A stretch of DNA of 64,000 bases. Source: Flavobacteriales bacterium (GTDB lineage: Bacteria > Bacteroidota > Bacteroidia > Flavobacteriales > Flavobacteriaceae). Shown here piece after piece: positions 27,814 to 36,883 of this stretch. Below the pieces are notes generated by a model. The model was not told the origin of the DNA. It made no database searches and worked only from the letters and a program-made list of their open reading frames with translations. The stretch covers positions 27,000-90,999 of the forward strand of contig JALWTX010000003.1 of NCBI GenBank assembly GCA_026993355.1. Reading direction: 5' to 3'. Made by a program: the position numbers and the translations under genes. Position 1 is the stretch's first letter. Each line of letters starts with the position of its first letter.

Positions 27814-29859
27814 ATGAAAATACCTAAAGCACCCAAAAAACCATTTGCCTTAACCAAATTTAACGATACACGAATAGACCCCTATTATTGGTTGCGCGAA
27901 CGTGAAAATCCGGAAGTCATTCGATATCTTAAAGAGGAAAATGCTTATTTTGACGCCCAAACCCAATCCTACAAACCACTGGAAAAACGCTTGTTTGAAG
28001 AAATGAAAGCGCGTATAAAACAAGAAGACACTTCGGTTCCGGTATATGAAAATGGTTATTATTATCAAACTAAATATTTAAAAGGAAAAGAATACCCTAT
28101 CTATAGCCGTCGGAAAACACTCCAAAGCCAAGAAGAAATCATTTTTGATGAAAATGAAATGGCTGAAGGACATGCCTATTACAAGCTTACCGGTATTGAA
28201 ATTAGTCCAGATAACCGGTTGGCAGTATTTGGCGAAGACACTACCGGCAGACGACAATATACCTTGCAAATAAAAAATTTGGAAACAGGTGAATTATTAC
28301 CCGACAGAATTGAAAACACCACCGGAAGCGCTGTATGGGCCAATGACAATCAAACACTTTTTTATACTAAAAAGGATCCGGAAACCCTACGGGCTTTCCG
28401 TATTTATAAACACATTATTGGTGATAATCCGGTTAACGACCAATTGATTTATGAAGAAAAAGATGAAACTTTTGATGTTTTTGTAACCAAAAGTAAAAGT
28501 AACTATTACTTATACATTGCTTCCTTTAGCACGCTTACTACCGAATATCGCTATTTGGAGGCCGATAACCCCAATGGCGAATTTAAAGTATTTGCTCCCC
28601 GAAAACGCGGCGTTGAATATAATCTTTTTCATCGTGGTAAGCATTTTTTTATTTTGACAAATAAAGATAATGCAACCAATTTCAAACTAATGCAAACCAC
28701 TACCGGCAAAACCAATATGGCGCATTGGCAAGAATATATTTCGCACCGTCCTGATGTCATGTTAGAAGATGTTGATGTGTTTGCTGATTTTATGGTTTTA
28801 CAAGAACGTCAAAAAGGTTTAAACAAACTGCGTATTATATCTCATAAAGATGATTTTTATCTTCAATTTGACGAGGAAACCTATAATGTTTATATGGCAT
28901 ATAATCCAGAAATGCAGGTTCAAGAGTTTAGATATATCTACAACTCGATGACAACGCCGGCTTCCGTTTTCTCTTTTAATATTCAAACACGCCGCAAAAC
29001 CCTGCTTAAAGAACAAGAAGTGCCGGATGGCAAATTTGATAAAAACAATTACCAATCCAAGCGAATTTGGGTGACTGCACGTGATGGAAAAAAAATCCCG
29101 GTATCTATGGTTTGGCATAAAAAAACAGACTTGACCAAACCCAATCCACTTTTACTATATGGCTACGGTGCCTACGGCATTACTGTTGATCCCGGATTTA
29201 GTACCACACGATTATCACTTCTTGACAGGGGCTTTATTTTTGCCATTGCACATGTTCGCGGTGGTGAATATTTGGGGCGTCCATGGTATGAAGAAGGCAA
29301 ACTAATGAAAAAGAAGAACACATTCAATGATTTTATTGATGTGGCTAAAAACTTAATCGATCAGCAATACATCTCTCCTTCACAACTTTATGCTATGGGC
29401 GGGTCAGCCGGTGGCTTGTTGATGGGAGCGGTTATCAATGCTGTATCACAACTATTTAAAGGTGTCGTCGCACAAGTGCCTTTTGTAGATGTGCTGACCA
29501 CCATGCTGGATGACAGCATTCCCTTAACCACCGGAGAATATGATGAATGGGGCAATCCTAATCAAAAAGAATATTATGATTATATTAAAAGCTATTCGCC
29601 CTATGATAATATCAAAGCCAAACAATATCCTAATTTATTAGTAACAACAGGCTTGCACGACTCACAAGTACAATATTGGGAGCCTGCCAAATGGGTAGCC
29701 AAATTGCGTGATTTAAAAACTGATGATAATCTATTGCTTTTGCATACCGATATGGATAGTGGTCATGGGGGTGCTTCGGGACGTTTCAAATCTTTAAAAG
29801 ACACAGCCCGCGATTATGCCTTTTTAATTAACCTGCAAGAAAAAAATAACCAATTATGA
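27814..29859 (+). CDS. ptrB: Oligopeptidase B / prolyl oligopeptidase family serine peptidase
   Basis: A 681-residue S9A peptidase. The N-terminal DPYYWLRERENPEVIRYLKEEN leads into a seven-bladed propeller, and the C-terminal alpha/beta hydrolase starts at about residue 415. Active-site parts are GYGAYG (oxyanion), the nucleophile in GGSAGGLLMGA, the aspartate in TGLHDSQVQYWEP and the histidine in SGHGGASG. The wording of these motifs fits oligopeptidase B, which cuts after basic residues, better than prolyl oligopeptidase. There is no signal peptide, so it is cytosolic. It overlaps the next gene by 4 bp. Confidence 0.9.
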   Translation: MKIPKAPKKPFALTKFNDTRIDPYYWLRERENPEVIRYLKEENAYFDAQTQSYKPLEKRLFEEMKARIKQEDTSVPVYENGYYYQTKYLKGKEYPIYSRRKTLQSQEEIIFDENEMAEGHAYYKLTGIEISPDNRLAVFGEDTTGRRQYTLQIKNLETGELLPDRIENTTGSAVWANDNQTLFYTKKDPETLRAFRIYKHIIGDNPVNDQLIYEEKDETFDVFVTKSKSNYYLYIASFSTLTTEYRYLEADNPNGEFKVFAPRKRGVEYNLFHRGKHFFILTNKDNATNFKLMQTTTGKTNMAHWQEYISHRPDVMLEDVDVFADFMVLQERQKGLNKLRIISHKDDFYLQFDEETYNVYMAYNPEMQVQEFRYIYNSMTTPASVFSFNIQTRRKTLLKEQEVPDGKFDKNNYQSKRIWVTARDGKKIPVSMVWHKKTDLTKPNPLLLYGYGAYGITVDPGFSTTRLSLLDRGFIFAIAHVRGGEYLGRPWYEEGKLMKKKNTFNDFIDVAKNLIDQQYISPSQLYAMGGSAGGLLMGAVINAVSQLFKGVVAQVPFVDVLTTMLDDSIPLTTGEYDEWGNPNQKEYYDYIKSYSPYDNIKAKQYPNLLVTTGLHDSQVQYWEPAKWVAKLRDLKTDDNLLLLHTDMDSGHGGASGRFKSLKDTARDYAFLINLQEKNNQL

Positions 29860-30470
29860 AAATTGTTTGTGTAGGGCGCAATTATGCCCGGCATATTGCC
29901 GAATTAGCCAATGAAAAACCAAAAGACCCTGTTTTATTCATGAAGCCGGATACCGCCATTTTACCGCCTCGAAATCCTTTATATTTACCTGATTTTGCTA
30001 AAGATTTTCATTATGAAGTAGAGGTTATTATCAAGATAAATAAAATGGGAAAACATATTGCCCCCGAATTTGCACACCGCTATTACGAGGAAATCGGCTT
30101 AGGTTTAGATATTACGGCTCGCGATTTACAAAGCGAATTGAAAGCAAAAGGTTTACCTTGGGAAAAAGCCAAAGCCTTTGATAATTCGGCGGTAGTTAGT
30201 CCTAAATTTGTTCATAAAACCCAATTTAAAAACTTAGATGAACTTCATTTTCATTTGACTCAAAACGGGCAAATGGTTCAACAAGGCCATACTGCCGATA
30301 TGCTATGGAAAATAGATGAGCTCATCAGCTATATTTCAACTTTTTTTACCTTAAAAAAGGGCGATTTGATATTTACAGGGACACCTGCCGGCGTTGGCAA
30401 AATGAACCTAAACGATGAATTTGCCGGATATTTGGAAGACCAAGAAATGTTTAAAATTCGTGTAAAATAA
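29856..30470 (+). CDS. Fumarylacetoacetate hydrolase family protein
   Basis: A 204-residue single-domain FAH-family enzyme. VGRNYARHIAELANE and PVLFMKPDTAI at the N-terminus, metal ligands in FHYEVEVIIKI, GLGLDITARDLQ, and the C-terminal DLIFTGTPAGVG are typical. Family members of this size are acylpyruvate hydrolases, oxaloacetate decarboxylases or fumarylpyruvate hydrolases; sequence alone does not separate them. It is the last gene of the hsp15-ptrB operon and ends at a hairpin terminator. Confidence 0.88.
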   Translation: MKIVCVGRNYARHIAELANEKPKDPVLFMKPDTAILPPRNPLYLPDFAKDFHYEVEVIIKINKMGKHIAPEFAHRYYEEIGLGLDITARDLQSELKAKGLPWEKAKAFDNSAVVSPKFVHKTQFKNLDELHFHLTQNGQMVQQGHTADMLWKIDELISYISTFFTLKKGDLIFTGTPAGVGKMNLNDEFAGYLEDQEMFKIRVK

Positions 30471-30473
30471 ACA

Positions 30474-30498
30474 AAAACCGCTTATTGAAGGCGGTTTT
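30474..30498 (+). terminator. Terminator of the hsp15-ptrB-FAH operon
   Basis: An 8-bp stem AAAACCGC / GCGGTTTT with a 9-nt loop and a T-rich tail (TTTTCGTTTTT), 4 nt after the FAH gene stop. Confidence 0.8.
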
Positions 30499-30524
30499 CG
30501 TTTTTAAACAGATTTTTAATTTAG

Positions 30525-30848
30525 CTAAAGTAAGCCGTCTAAACCGGGAATATTCGGCAAGGCATCTGTTGCCGCTTTTTTCAATTCTGCTTCTTGCATT
30601 TTACCGGCTTCGCCTAAAGCTTTATTTAAAGCCAAAATCAAGTAATCTTCCAACATTTCTTTGTCTTGTAATGCTTCATCGGCTATAGACAAACTTTTAA
30701 CCGCCCTGTTGCCTGTAACGGTTACTTTTACCAAGCCATTGCCGGCTTCGGCATCTATTAATACATTGTCTAAACGCTTTTTGGCGGCTTCGACATTTTT
30801 TTTGGCGGTTTCCAATTTACCGACAATATCAAACATTTTTCCAAACAT
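30525..30848 (-). CDS. YbaB/EbfC nucleoid-associated protein
   Basis: A 107-residue protein of the YbaB/EbfC family: a long helical N-terminal half, the core with GLVKVTVTGNRAVKSLSI, and a C-terminal helix. It binds DNA as a dimer with little sequence preference. It is often next to dnaX and recR, but neither is here. The protein is preceded by its own -7 box and followed by proC's promoter region upstream on the same strand. Confidence 0.9.
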   Translation of the reverse strand: MFGKMFDIVGKLETAKKNVEAAKKRLDNVLIDAEAGNGLVKVTVTGNRAVKSLSIADEALQDKEMLEDYLILALNKALGEAGKMQEAELKKAATDALPNIPGLDGLL

Positions 30849-30864
30849 AATTATTTATTTTTTA

Positions 30865-30872
30865 CAAAAATA
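30865..30872 (-). promoter_or_regulatory. -7 promoter element for the ybaB-family gene
   Basis: TATTTTTG on the minus strand, 17 nt before the ATG at 30848. Confidence 0.45.
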
Positions 30873-30888
30873 CAAAAAAGTGGTTCAT

Positions 30889-31695
30889 TTAACTTATTTT
30901 TCCTAATTCTCTTGCCCGTTGGTAAGCTTTAGCGATTGCCTGACGAATAATTTCATTGGTTTTATATTGGTCTAAATAACGGATGGCTGCTTCTGTGGTA
31001 CCGCCTTTGGAAGATATTTTGTCGATTAACTGCCGGTAATCATCTTTAGCATTTTGAAAATATTCTACGATGCCCCGAAAAGTCTGACTGGTTAACATCT
31101 CGGCCTGCGGTTTGGTAAAACCCAACTCAATAGCCGCTTGCATCATAGCTTCCATAAAATAAAGCACATACGCCGGCCCCGATCCAGAAACAGCTGTGCC
31201 TGCATCAATTAAATCTTCTTCTGGCACATATAAATTTTTACCGGTGCTTTCTAAAAGATTTTGCACGGTAACCAATTCAATACGCGTAACGGCTTCTGAA
31301 GAGGTAAAAACACTCATCCCCTCACCTATTTGCGCTGCAATATTAGGCATGGCACGAATCACTTTATTGATATCCAAAGCCTCTTGTATCGTTTTAATAG
31401 AAACCCCCGCCATAATTGACAATATAACCTGCTCATCGCTTAAAAAAGCTTTGAGTTCCTCTTTTAGAGCGGGAAATGCTTGTGGCTTTACAGCTAATAC
31501 AATTAAATCGGCTTCGGCTATACGTCTATCCGGTTTGTCAAAAATATTTTTAATTCCAATGGCTTTCAAAGCAGCATGCTTGGTTATATCCTTCTCCAAA
31601 ACAGCAAAGTTAGAAATATCTGTAATGTAGTTATTTAAAAAACTTTTGGCAAAACTCTGTCCCATATTACCACCGCCTATAATCAATATTTTCAT
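30889..31695 (-). CDS. proC: Pyrroline-5-carboxylate reductase
   Basis: The ATG at 31695 (MKILIIGGGNMG) is preferred to the one two codons earlier, giving 268 residues. The N-terminal Rossmann fold has GGGNMGQSFA; VLAVKPQ, ILSIMAGVSI, RAMPNIAAQIGEGM and the C-terminal AVSGSGPAYVLYFMEAM with SKGGTTEAA are all ProC signatures. It catalyses the last step of proline synthesis using NAD(P)H. Confidence 0.96.
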   Translation of the reverse strand: MKILIIGGGNMGQSFAKSFLNNYITDISNFAVLEKDITKHAALKAIGIKNIFDKPDRRIAEADLIVLAVKPQAFPALKEELKAFLSDEQVILSIMAGVSIKTIQEALDINKVIRAMPNIAAQIGEGMSVFTSSEAVTRIELVTVQNLLESTGKNLYVPEEDLIDAGTAVSGSGPAYVLYFMEAMMQAAIELGFTKPQAEMLTSQTFRGIVEYFQNAKDDYRQLIDKISSKGGTTEAAIRYLDQYKTNEIIRQAIAKAYQRARELGKIS

Positions 31696-31718
31696 AAACA
31701 TTTTTATTTTTATGTAAA

Positions 31719-31726
31719 CAAATATA
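31719..31726 (-). promoter_or_regulatory. -7 promoter element for proC
   Basis: TATATTTG on the minus strand, 23 nt before the ATG at 31695. Confidence 0.45.
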
Positions 31727-31783
31727 AGCCAAATTATTTCAATCTAATTTAAATATTTAACAAAATGAAAAGCCATAAAATCG

Positions 31784-31791
31784 TAATTTTG
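31784..31791 (+). promoter_or_regulatory. -7 promoter element for umuC
   Basis: TAATTTTG, 17 nt upstream of the umuC ATG, matches TAnnTTTG. I saw no recognisable LexA-type palindrome in the 107-bp gap. Confidence 0.4.
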
Positions 31792-31808
31792 TCTTAAACA
31801 ATCGAGCA

Positions 31809-33065
31809 ATGTATGCACTGGTAGATGGCAACAATTTTTATGCTTCTTGCGAGCGGGTTTTCAATCCCGCCTTACGAACTCAGCCCATTGTTGTTCTATC
31901 GAATAATGATGGCATTATTATAGCCCGCAGTAACGAAGCCAAAGCGATGGGCATAAAAATGGGTATCCCGGCTTTTGAGATAAAACACCTTATTAAAAGC
32001 CAAAAAGTGATAGCTTTTTCTTCCAATTATGCCCTTTATGGTGATATGTCTCAACGGATGATGCAAATTTTCGGTGATTTTACTCCCGATGTAGAAATTT
32101 ATTCTATTGATGAAGCTTTTCTGGATTTTAAGGGGTTTGAGTTAACCAAACTTCGGCAGATGGGCTTGAACTTGCGAAAAAAAGTTGATAAATATATCGG
32201 GATTCCGGTGAGTGTGGGTTTTGGTCCGACTAAAACCTTGGCCAAAATAGCCAATAGAATTGCCAAAAAACATATGAAAGATGGCGTTGCCTTAATAGAC
32301 ACGGCATACAAAATAGAGAAAGCTTTAAAAATGACGGCTATAGAAGATGTTTGGGGAATAGGCCGGCAGCACAGTCGTTTTTTACAAAAAAATCAGGTAA
32401 AAACAGCTTGGGATTTTACACAACTTCCACAAGACTTTATCCGGAAAAATATGTCTGTCACAGGCCTGAGAACCCAAATGGAATTGCAAGGAATTGCCTG
32501 CATTCCGATGGAATACGTACCACCTGCCAAAAAAGCCATCCGCACGGCACGCACTTTTGCCCAAGCAACAGATGATTATGAATATTTGGCCGAATCCATC
32601 GCGGGTTTTGCCGCTACTTGTGGCCAAAAACTACGTGAACAAAAATCGGCAGCTAATTTACTGACTGTTTTTGTACGCACCAATAAATTTGATCACAACA
32701 AACCTTACTATGCCAATAGTTTTACCATTCAACTCCCTGCAACTGATAGCAGCATTGTGTTAATAAAAGCTGCTAAGGAGGCGCTCAAAATTATTTTTAG
32801 ACCTCAGCACCATTACAAAAAAGCAGGCGTACTGCTCAGCGGATTGGTACCGGCACAAAACCGTCAGTTAAATTTATTTGAAACCGGAACCGATGTCAAA
32901 CATAAAAAAGTGATGCAAACCCTTGACCTGTTAAATAAAAAACACGGTTACCGGTTAATGAAATTTGCCGCAGAAGGCCGGTTTGGCGCCTGGCAATTGC
33001 AACAAACTTACCGTTCGAAACGATACACCACGCGTTGGGATGAACTTATCCAAATAAAGCTATAG
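31809..33065 (+). CDS. umuC: Y-family DNA polymerase V catalytic subunit, UmuC type
   Basis: A 418-residue translesion polymerase. The N-terminal ALVDGNNFYASCERVFNP, VLSNNDGIIIARSNEAKA, and the catalytic EIYSIDEAFLDF are typical of UmuC rather than DinB. The helix-hairpin-helix part (VWGIGRQHS) and little-finger domain follow, with the family tail containing FAAEGRFGAW. Length is normal. UmuD, the protein that UmuC needs in the well-studied system, is normally encoded just upstream; here the upstream neighbour is proC on the other strand and no umuD is in the window. Confidence 0.93.
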   Translation: MYALVDGNNFYASCERVFNPALRTQPIVVLSNNDGIIIARSNEAKAMGIKMGIPAFEIKHLIKSQKVIAFSSNYALYGDMSQRMMQIFGDFTPDVEIYSIDEAFLDFKGFELTKLRQMGLNLRKKVDKYIGIPVSVGFGPTKTLAKIANRIAKKHMKDGVALIDTAYKIEKALKMTAIEDVWGIGRQHSRFLQKNQVKTAWDFTQLPQDFIRKNMSVTGLRTQMELQGIACIPMEYVPPAKKAIRTARTFAQATDDYEYLAESIAGFAATCGQKLREQKSAANLLTVFVRTNKFDHNKPYYANSFTIQLPATDSSIVLIKAAKEALKIIFRPQHHYKKAGVLLSGLVPAQNRQLNLFETGTDVKHKKVMQTLDLLNKKHGYRLMKFAAEGRFGAWQLQQTYRSKRYTTRWDELIQIKL

Positions 33066-33105
33066 CAAAAAAAGATTAAGATGTTTTTAACAAGTAAAGA
33101 AATTT

Positions 33106-33113
33106 TATTTTTG
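33106..33113 (+). promoter_or_regulatory. -7 promoter element for the DMT exporter gene
   Basis: TATTTTTG, 25 nt before the ATG at 33139. Confidence 0.45.
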
Positions 33114-33138
33114 TTCCTTTGCATCATAAAAACAATAC

Positions 33139-34068
33139 ATGAAAAAATTTTGGCAAAATCTTCCTGATAAAACCAAAGGATACTTCCTTACACTTGTAGG
33201 CGTTTTGGCAATGTCTAATGTTTATATTTTTAGCAAGGCTGCTTTACAAGAGTTACAATTGCCTCAATTTGGGTTTTATTGGTTTTTAACCGGCCTATTC
33301 CTTAGCCTGTTATTGGCTTGGCAGCAAAAATCTTTTAAGAAATTAAAAACTTTCAAAAGAAAAGACTTTGCCTTACTTTTTCTTTTTGGTTTGATAGAAA
33401 TAGCCTCCACAACCTTTTTTTTCAAAGCCATAAGCACCATGCCAAATCCCAGTATTGTTGCTTTTATGGGAAATATTACCCCTGTATTTGTACTTATTTT
33501 AGGTTTTTTTATTTTACATGAACGCTTTAACAAATTAGAAATTTTAGGAATTTTAACAACCTTGTCAGCGGCATTTTTACTCAGTTACAATCCCAAATGG
33601 GTACACCTGAATGAAATTTTTATCGATGGCAGTTTATATGTCTTAATATTTGCCCTATTTGGTGCCACCAGTGCTATTTTAATGAAACTGAATGTGGTAC
33701 GCTTCTCTCCTATTCTATTAACCATTAACCGCACATTATTTTTGTTTTTATTTGCTTTGCTTATGATGAGACTGCAAAATTTGTCCTTTCATATTTCACA
33801 AACAGCTTTAAAAAATGTTTTAATTGGTGCCTTTTTAGGCCCTTTTTTAACTGCCACAGTCGGCTTGTATGCCATTAAATATATAGAAGTCAGCCGTAAA
33901 GCCATTCTTTCTTCCACCAAAGGACTTTTTGTTCTGATTGGCAGCTATTTATATTTTAAAAAAATACCGGGTAATTTACAAATTATAGGTGGTATTTTAT
34001 CTATTATAGGCGTTACATTAATTATTACCGGCAAACGTCTCTTACAAAAAAATACCGGAAAAATATAA
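33139..34068 (+). CDS. DMT/EamA family transporter
   Basis: A 309-residue membrane protein with about ten helices arranged as two EamA repeats. The first repeat ends near STMPNPSIVAFMGNITPVFVLILGFFILHERFN and the second near KYIEVSRKAILSSTKGLFVLIGSYLYFKK; both carry the charged residue after the last-but-one helix typical of the family. These carriers export amino acids, nucleosides or other metabolites; the substrate is not predictable. It is probably a single-gene unit. Confidence 0.85.
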   Translation: MKKFWQNLPDKTKGYFLTLVGVLAMSNVYIFSKAALQELQLPQFGFYWFLTGLFLSLLLAWQQKSFKKLKTFKRKDFALLFLFGLIEIASTTFFFKAISTMPNPSIVAFMGNITPVFVLILGFFILHERFNKLEILGILTTLSAAFLLSYNPKWVHLNEIFIDGSLYVLIFALFGATSAILMKLNVVRFSPILLTINRTLFLFLFALLMMRLQNLSFHISQTALKNVLIGAFLGPFLTATVGLYAIKYIEVSRKAILSSTKGLFVLIGSYLYFKKIPGNLQIIGGILSIIGVTLIITGKRLLQKNTGKI

Positions 34069-34109
34069 AAACTGTTACGTGTATTACAAAATAATTCGAC
34101 AAAAATTTG

Positions 34110-34117
34110 TATTTTTG
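34110..34117 (+). promoter_or_regulatory. -7 promoter element for the CBS/cysteine synthase-like gene
   Basis: TATTTTTG, 55 nt before the ATG at 34173. The leader that follows is about 50 nt and I could not assign it to a known riboswitch. Confidence 0.45.
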
Positions 34118-34172
34118 CCGAGTTAATATTATTAAAACATCGCCTACGTTGTTTTAGTTAAAATGCTGACAA

Positions 34173-35213
34173 ATGAAAAATAATCCTAAGATTGTTGATA
34201 ATGTTCTGGACTTAATTGGCGACACTCCCATGGTCCGGTTAAACAAAGTAACAGAAGGACTAACCGGTAATTTTTACGGAAAATTAGAATCATTCAATCC
34301 GGGTGATTCGGTCAAGGACCGGATTGCTAAATATATTATTGATAGAGCCGAAGAAGAAGGGCGTATTAAACCCGGCGATACCATTATAGAAACTACCTCG
34401 GGAAACACCGGATTTAGCTTGGCTATGTTAGGTGCCGTAAGAGGTTATAAAGTAATGTTGGCGGTTAAAGACAAAGCAACCGAGGATAAAATAAACATGC
34501 TTAAAACAATGGGAGCCGAAGTTTATGTTTGCCCATCGGAAGTGCCGGCTGAAGACCCGCGTTCTTATTACTCTGTTGCACAACGTTTACATGAAGAAAA
34601 TCCGGGTTCATTATATGTCAATCAATATTTTAATGAATTAAATATTAAAGCCCATTATTTTTCATCGGGTGTTGAAATATGGGAGCAAACTGAAGGAAAA
34701 GTAACCCATGTTGTTGCTTGTGCTGCCACAGGTGGAACTATTTCGGGTATCGCACGCTATTTAAAAGAAAAAAATCCGGATATTAAAATCTTAGGGGTTG
34801 ATGCTTATGGCTCTGCCTTAAAGAAATATCATGAGACCGGTATTTTTGACACCAACGAAATTTATTCTTACCGTATTGAAGGACTGGGTAAAAATTTAAT
34901 TCCCACGGCAACCGATTTTCAATTGATCGACCATTTTATGAAAGTAACCGATGAAAATGCAGCTTATAAAGCACGGGAATTAGCCTTAAAAGAAGGAATT
35001 TTTGCCGGCTATACCAGTGGCGCTGCTTTAGAAGCGGCTCACTTGTATGAAAAAGCCGGATTTTTTGATGAAAACAGTCATGTGGTCCTTATTTTTCCTG
35101 ATCATGGATCACGATACATGGGGAAAATATACAGTGACAAATGGATGATTGCACAAGGATTTACAAAATTTTTAACTACCGAAAAGAAAAAAGAAGTGGA
35201 ATACATTAAATAA
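34173..35213 (+). CDS. PLP-dependent cysteine synthase / cystathionine beta-synthase-like enzyme
   Basis: A 346-residue fold-type II PLP enzyme. [16 protein letters not shown], the lysine in [24 protein letters not shown], and the phosphate-binding loop [13 protein letters not shown] are the family signatures. The C-terminus lacks CBS regulatory domains, so size fits a cysteine synthase, but the sequence style ([14 protein letters not shown] and [11 protein letters not shown]) is closer to cystathionine beta-synthases. It acts in cysteine synthesis or transsulfuration; the two activities cannot be separated here. The next gene follows a strong terminator. Confidence 0.88.
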   Translation: MKNNPKIVDNVLDLIGDTPMVRLNKVTEGLTGNFYGKLESFNPGDSVKDRIAKYIIDRAEEEGRIKPGDTIIETTSGNTGFSLAMLGAVRGYKVMLAVKDKATEDKINMLKTMGAEVYVCPSEVPAEDPRSYYSVAQRLHEENPGSLYVNQYFNELNIKAHYFSSGVEIWEQTEGKVTHVVACAATGGTISGIARYLKEKNPDIKILGVDAYGSALKKYHETGIFDTNEIYSYRIEGLGKNLIPTATDFQLIDHFMKVTDENAAYKARELALKEGIFAGYTSGAALEAAHLYEKAGFFDENSHVVLIFPDHGSRYMGKIYSDKWMIAQGFTKFLTTEKKKEVEYIK

Positions 35214-35232
35214 ATAGGGCTTTTAAATTTTT

Positions 35233-35258
35233 AGAGCCGTATTTGCAAATACGGCTCT
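35233..35258 (+). terminator. Terminator after the CBS-like gene
   Basis: A perfect 26-bp palindrome AGAGCCGTATTTG / CAAATACGGCTCT followed by a T run, 20 nt after the stop codon. Confidence 0.9.
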
Positions 35259-35291
35259 TTTTTTATATATTTATCTAACTAAATTAACCAA

Positions 35292-36566
35292 ATGAATAGC
35301 TATTATTTTATATTGGGGGTGAGCATTTTAGTCATCCTTTCTTATTTTTTTGATATTATTGCAAGAAAAATTAAAGTCCCCTCCGTTTTATTATTATTAA
35401 GCACCGGTATTTTAATACAAAAAATATCTCAAACTTACAATTTCAATCTACCGGACTTACAGCCGACCGTTAATGTATTAGGATTGGTAGGGCTATTGTT
35501 AATTGTTTTAGAAGCCGCCCTAGATTTAAAAATTACCAAAGAAAAATTGCCTTTAATAGGTAAAGCTTTCACAACTGCCTTATTAATTTTAATAGGGACT
35601 TCCTTTGCTATTGCTTATTTAATTTACAGCATGGGATTAACACATGATTTTTATACAGCCTACATCAATGCCCTGCCACTTTCGGTGGTCAGTAGTGCCA
35701 TTGTTATTCCAAGTGTGAACTTTTTGGATGGCGAAAAAAAAGAGTTTTTAATTTATGAATCTACCTTTAGTGATATATTAGGCATTTTGGTCTTTGACAT
35801 TGTTTTGATGATTCCCAAAAGTCAAGGACATATTTTTGCCAAAGTTGGCGGTGGTCTTGTTTTAACCATTATTGTTTCATTGATTGCCGGATATATCTTG
35901 ATATTCCTTTTTCAGAAAATTAATACAAAAATTAAATTTTTCTTATTCTTATCTATTCTTTCAGCACTTTTCATTTTGGGAAAAATTATGCATTTGTCCA
36001 GTTTAATTTTAATTTTAATATTTGGATTAATGCTCGAAAATTACGATATATTTTTTAAAGGCAGGTTACGACAAATTTTTGATCCTAAAAAAATTGATCA
36101 AGTCAAAGAGCAATTCAAATTAATAACCTTTGAAACAGCCTTTTTAATCAGAACATTTTTCTTTGTCTTATTTGGGATGACAATTAATATCGATGGTATT
36201 TTTTATGAAAATGTACTCATTATCGGTACCTTTATTTTGTTATTGACTTATTTTGTACGCTTTATCAACTTAAAACTTTTTTTCAGAGGAAAATCTTTAT
36301 TTCCGGCAGTTTTTATGGCACCACGCGGTCTGATCACCATTTTGTTGTTTTACAAAATTCCTGATCAATATAAAATACCTTATTTTAGTAAGGAGGTTAT
36401 TTCTTTTGTCATATTAGGCTCTGCAGTCTTAATGATGTTGGGGTTATGGTTTAGCAAAAAGAAAACAACAGAAGAAGAATTTGAATTATATGAAAATTTT
36501 GATCATGCCCATCATAATGAAGACAACCCTTTATGGGATCAACTATATGAAAATCATAAAAAATAA
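35292..36566 (+). CDS. Cation:proton antiporter (CPA1/CPA2 family)
   Basis: A 424-residue membrane protein with about twelve helices. The N-terminal FDIIARKIKVPSVLLLLSTGILI and GLLLIVLEAALDLKITKEKL, the antiporter core ALPLSVVSSAIVIPSV, and FSDILGILVFDI are typical Na+/H+ exchanger features; APRGLITILLFYKIP is the family C-terminal signature. Unlike KefB/C there is no TrkA domain; the tail is short, acidic and histidine-rich. Ion preference is unknown. It is followed 5 nt later by a DUF962 gene. Confidence 0.87.
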   Translation: MNSYYFILGVSILVILSYFFDIIARKIKVPSVLLLLSTGILIQKISQTYNFNLPDLQPTVNVLGLVGLLLIVLEAALDLKITKEKLPLIGKAFTTALLILIGTSFAIAYLIYSMGLTHDFYTAYINALPLSVVSSAIVIPSVNFLDGEKKEFLIYESTFSDILGILVFDIVLMIPKSQGHIFAKVGGGLVLTIIVSLIAGYILIFLFQKINTKIKFFLFLSILSALFILGKIMHLSSLILILIFGLMLENYDIFFKGRLRQIFDPKKIDQVKEQFKLITFETAFLIRTFFFVLFGMTINIDGIFYENVLIIGTFILLLTYFVRFINLKLFFRGKSLFPAVFMAPRGLITILLFYKIPDQYKIPYFSKEVISFVILGSAVLMMLGLWFSKKKTTEEEFELYENFDHAHHNEDNPLWDQLYENHKK

Positions 36567-36571
36567 AGTAT

Positions 36572-36883
36572 ATGAAACATCCAATTAAAACTTATAAAGA
36601 ATTTTATCCGTTTTATCTATCTGAACATAGCAACACTATTAATCGCTTGTTACATTTTGTCGGTACAAGTATAATTTTCCTAATCATTATTGCTGCTATT
36701 TGGTATCATAAACCGGCTCTACTGTTATGGATCCCTGTTGTGGGCTATGGTTTTGCATGGATTGGTCATTTTTTCTTTGAGAAAAACAAACCCGCCACCT
36801 TTAAATATCCTTTGTGGAGCTTAAAATCAGATTTTAAAATGTTTTTTGATATTTTAAGGGGAAAAATAAGCTTTAAATCTTAA
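36572..36883 (+). CDS. Mpo1-like (DUF962) membrane protein
   Basis: A 103-residue protein with the DUF962 pattern: YPFYLSEHSNTINRLLHFVGT, two membrane segments, and GYGFAWIGHFFFEKNKPATF with KYPLWSLKSDFKMF. The conserved histidines resemble those of yeast Mpo1, a 2-hydroxy fatty acid dioxygenase, but the bacterial function is not established. It ends in a 4-bp convergent overlap with the S41 peptidase gene. Confidence 0.85.
   Translation: MKHPIKTYKEFYPFYLSEHSNTINRLLHFVGTSIIFLIIIAAIWYHKPALLLWIPVVGYGFAWIGHFFFEKNKPATFKYPLWSLKSDFKMFFDILRGKISFKS

Noticed and set aside
34118-34172. SAM-II or SAM-V riboswitch call before the CBS-like gene
   Set aside because: Only short word similarities; the required pseudoknot pairing could not be drawn convincingly, so it is kept as a low-interest question and not as a feature.
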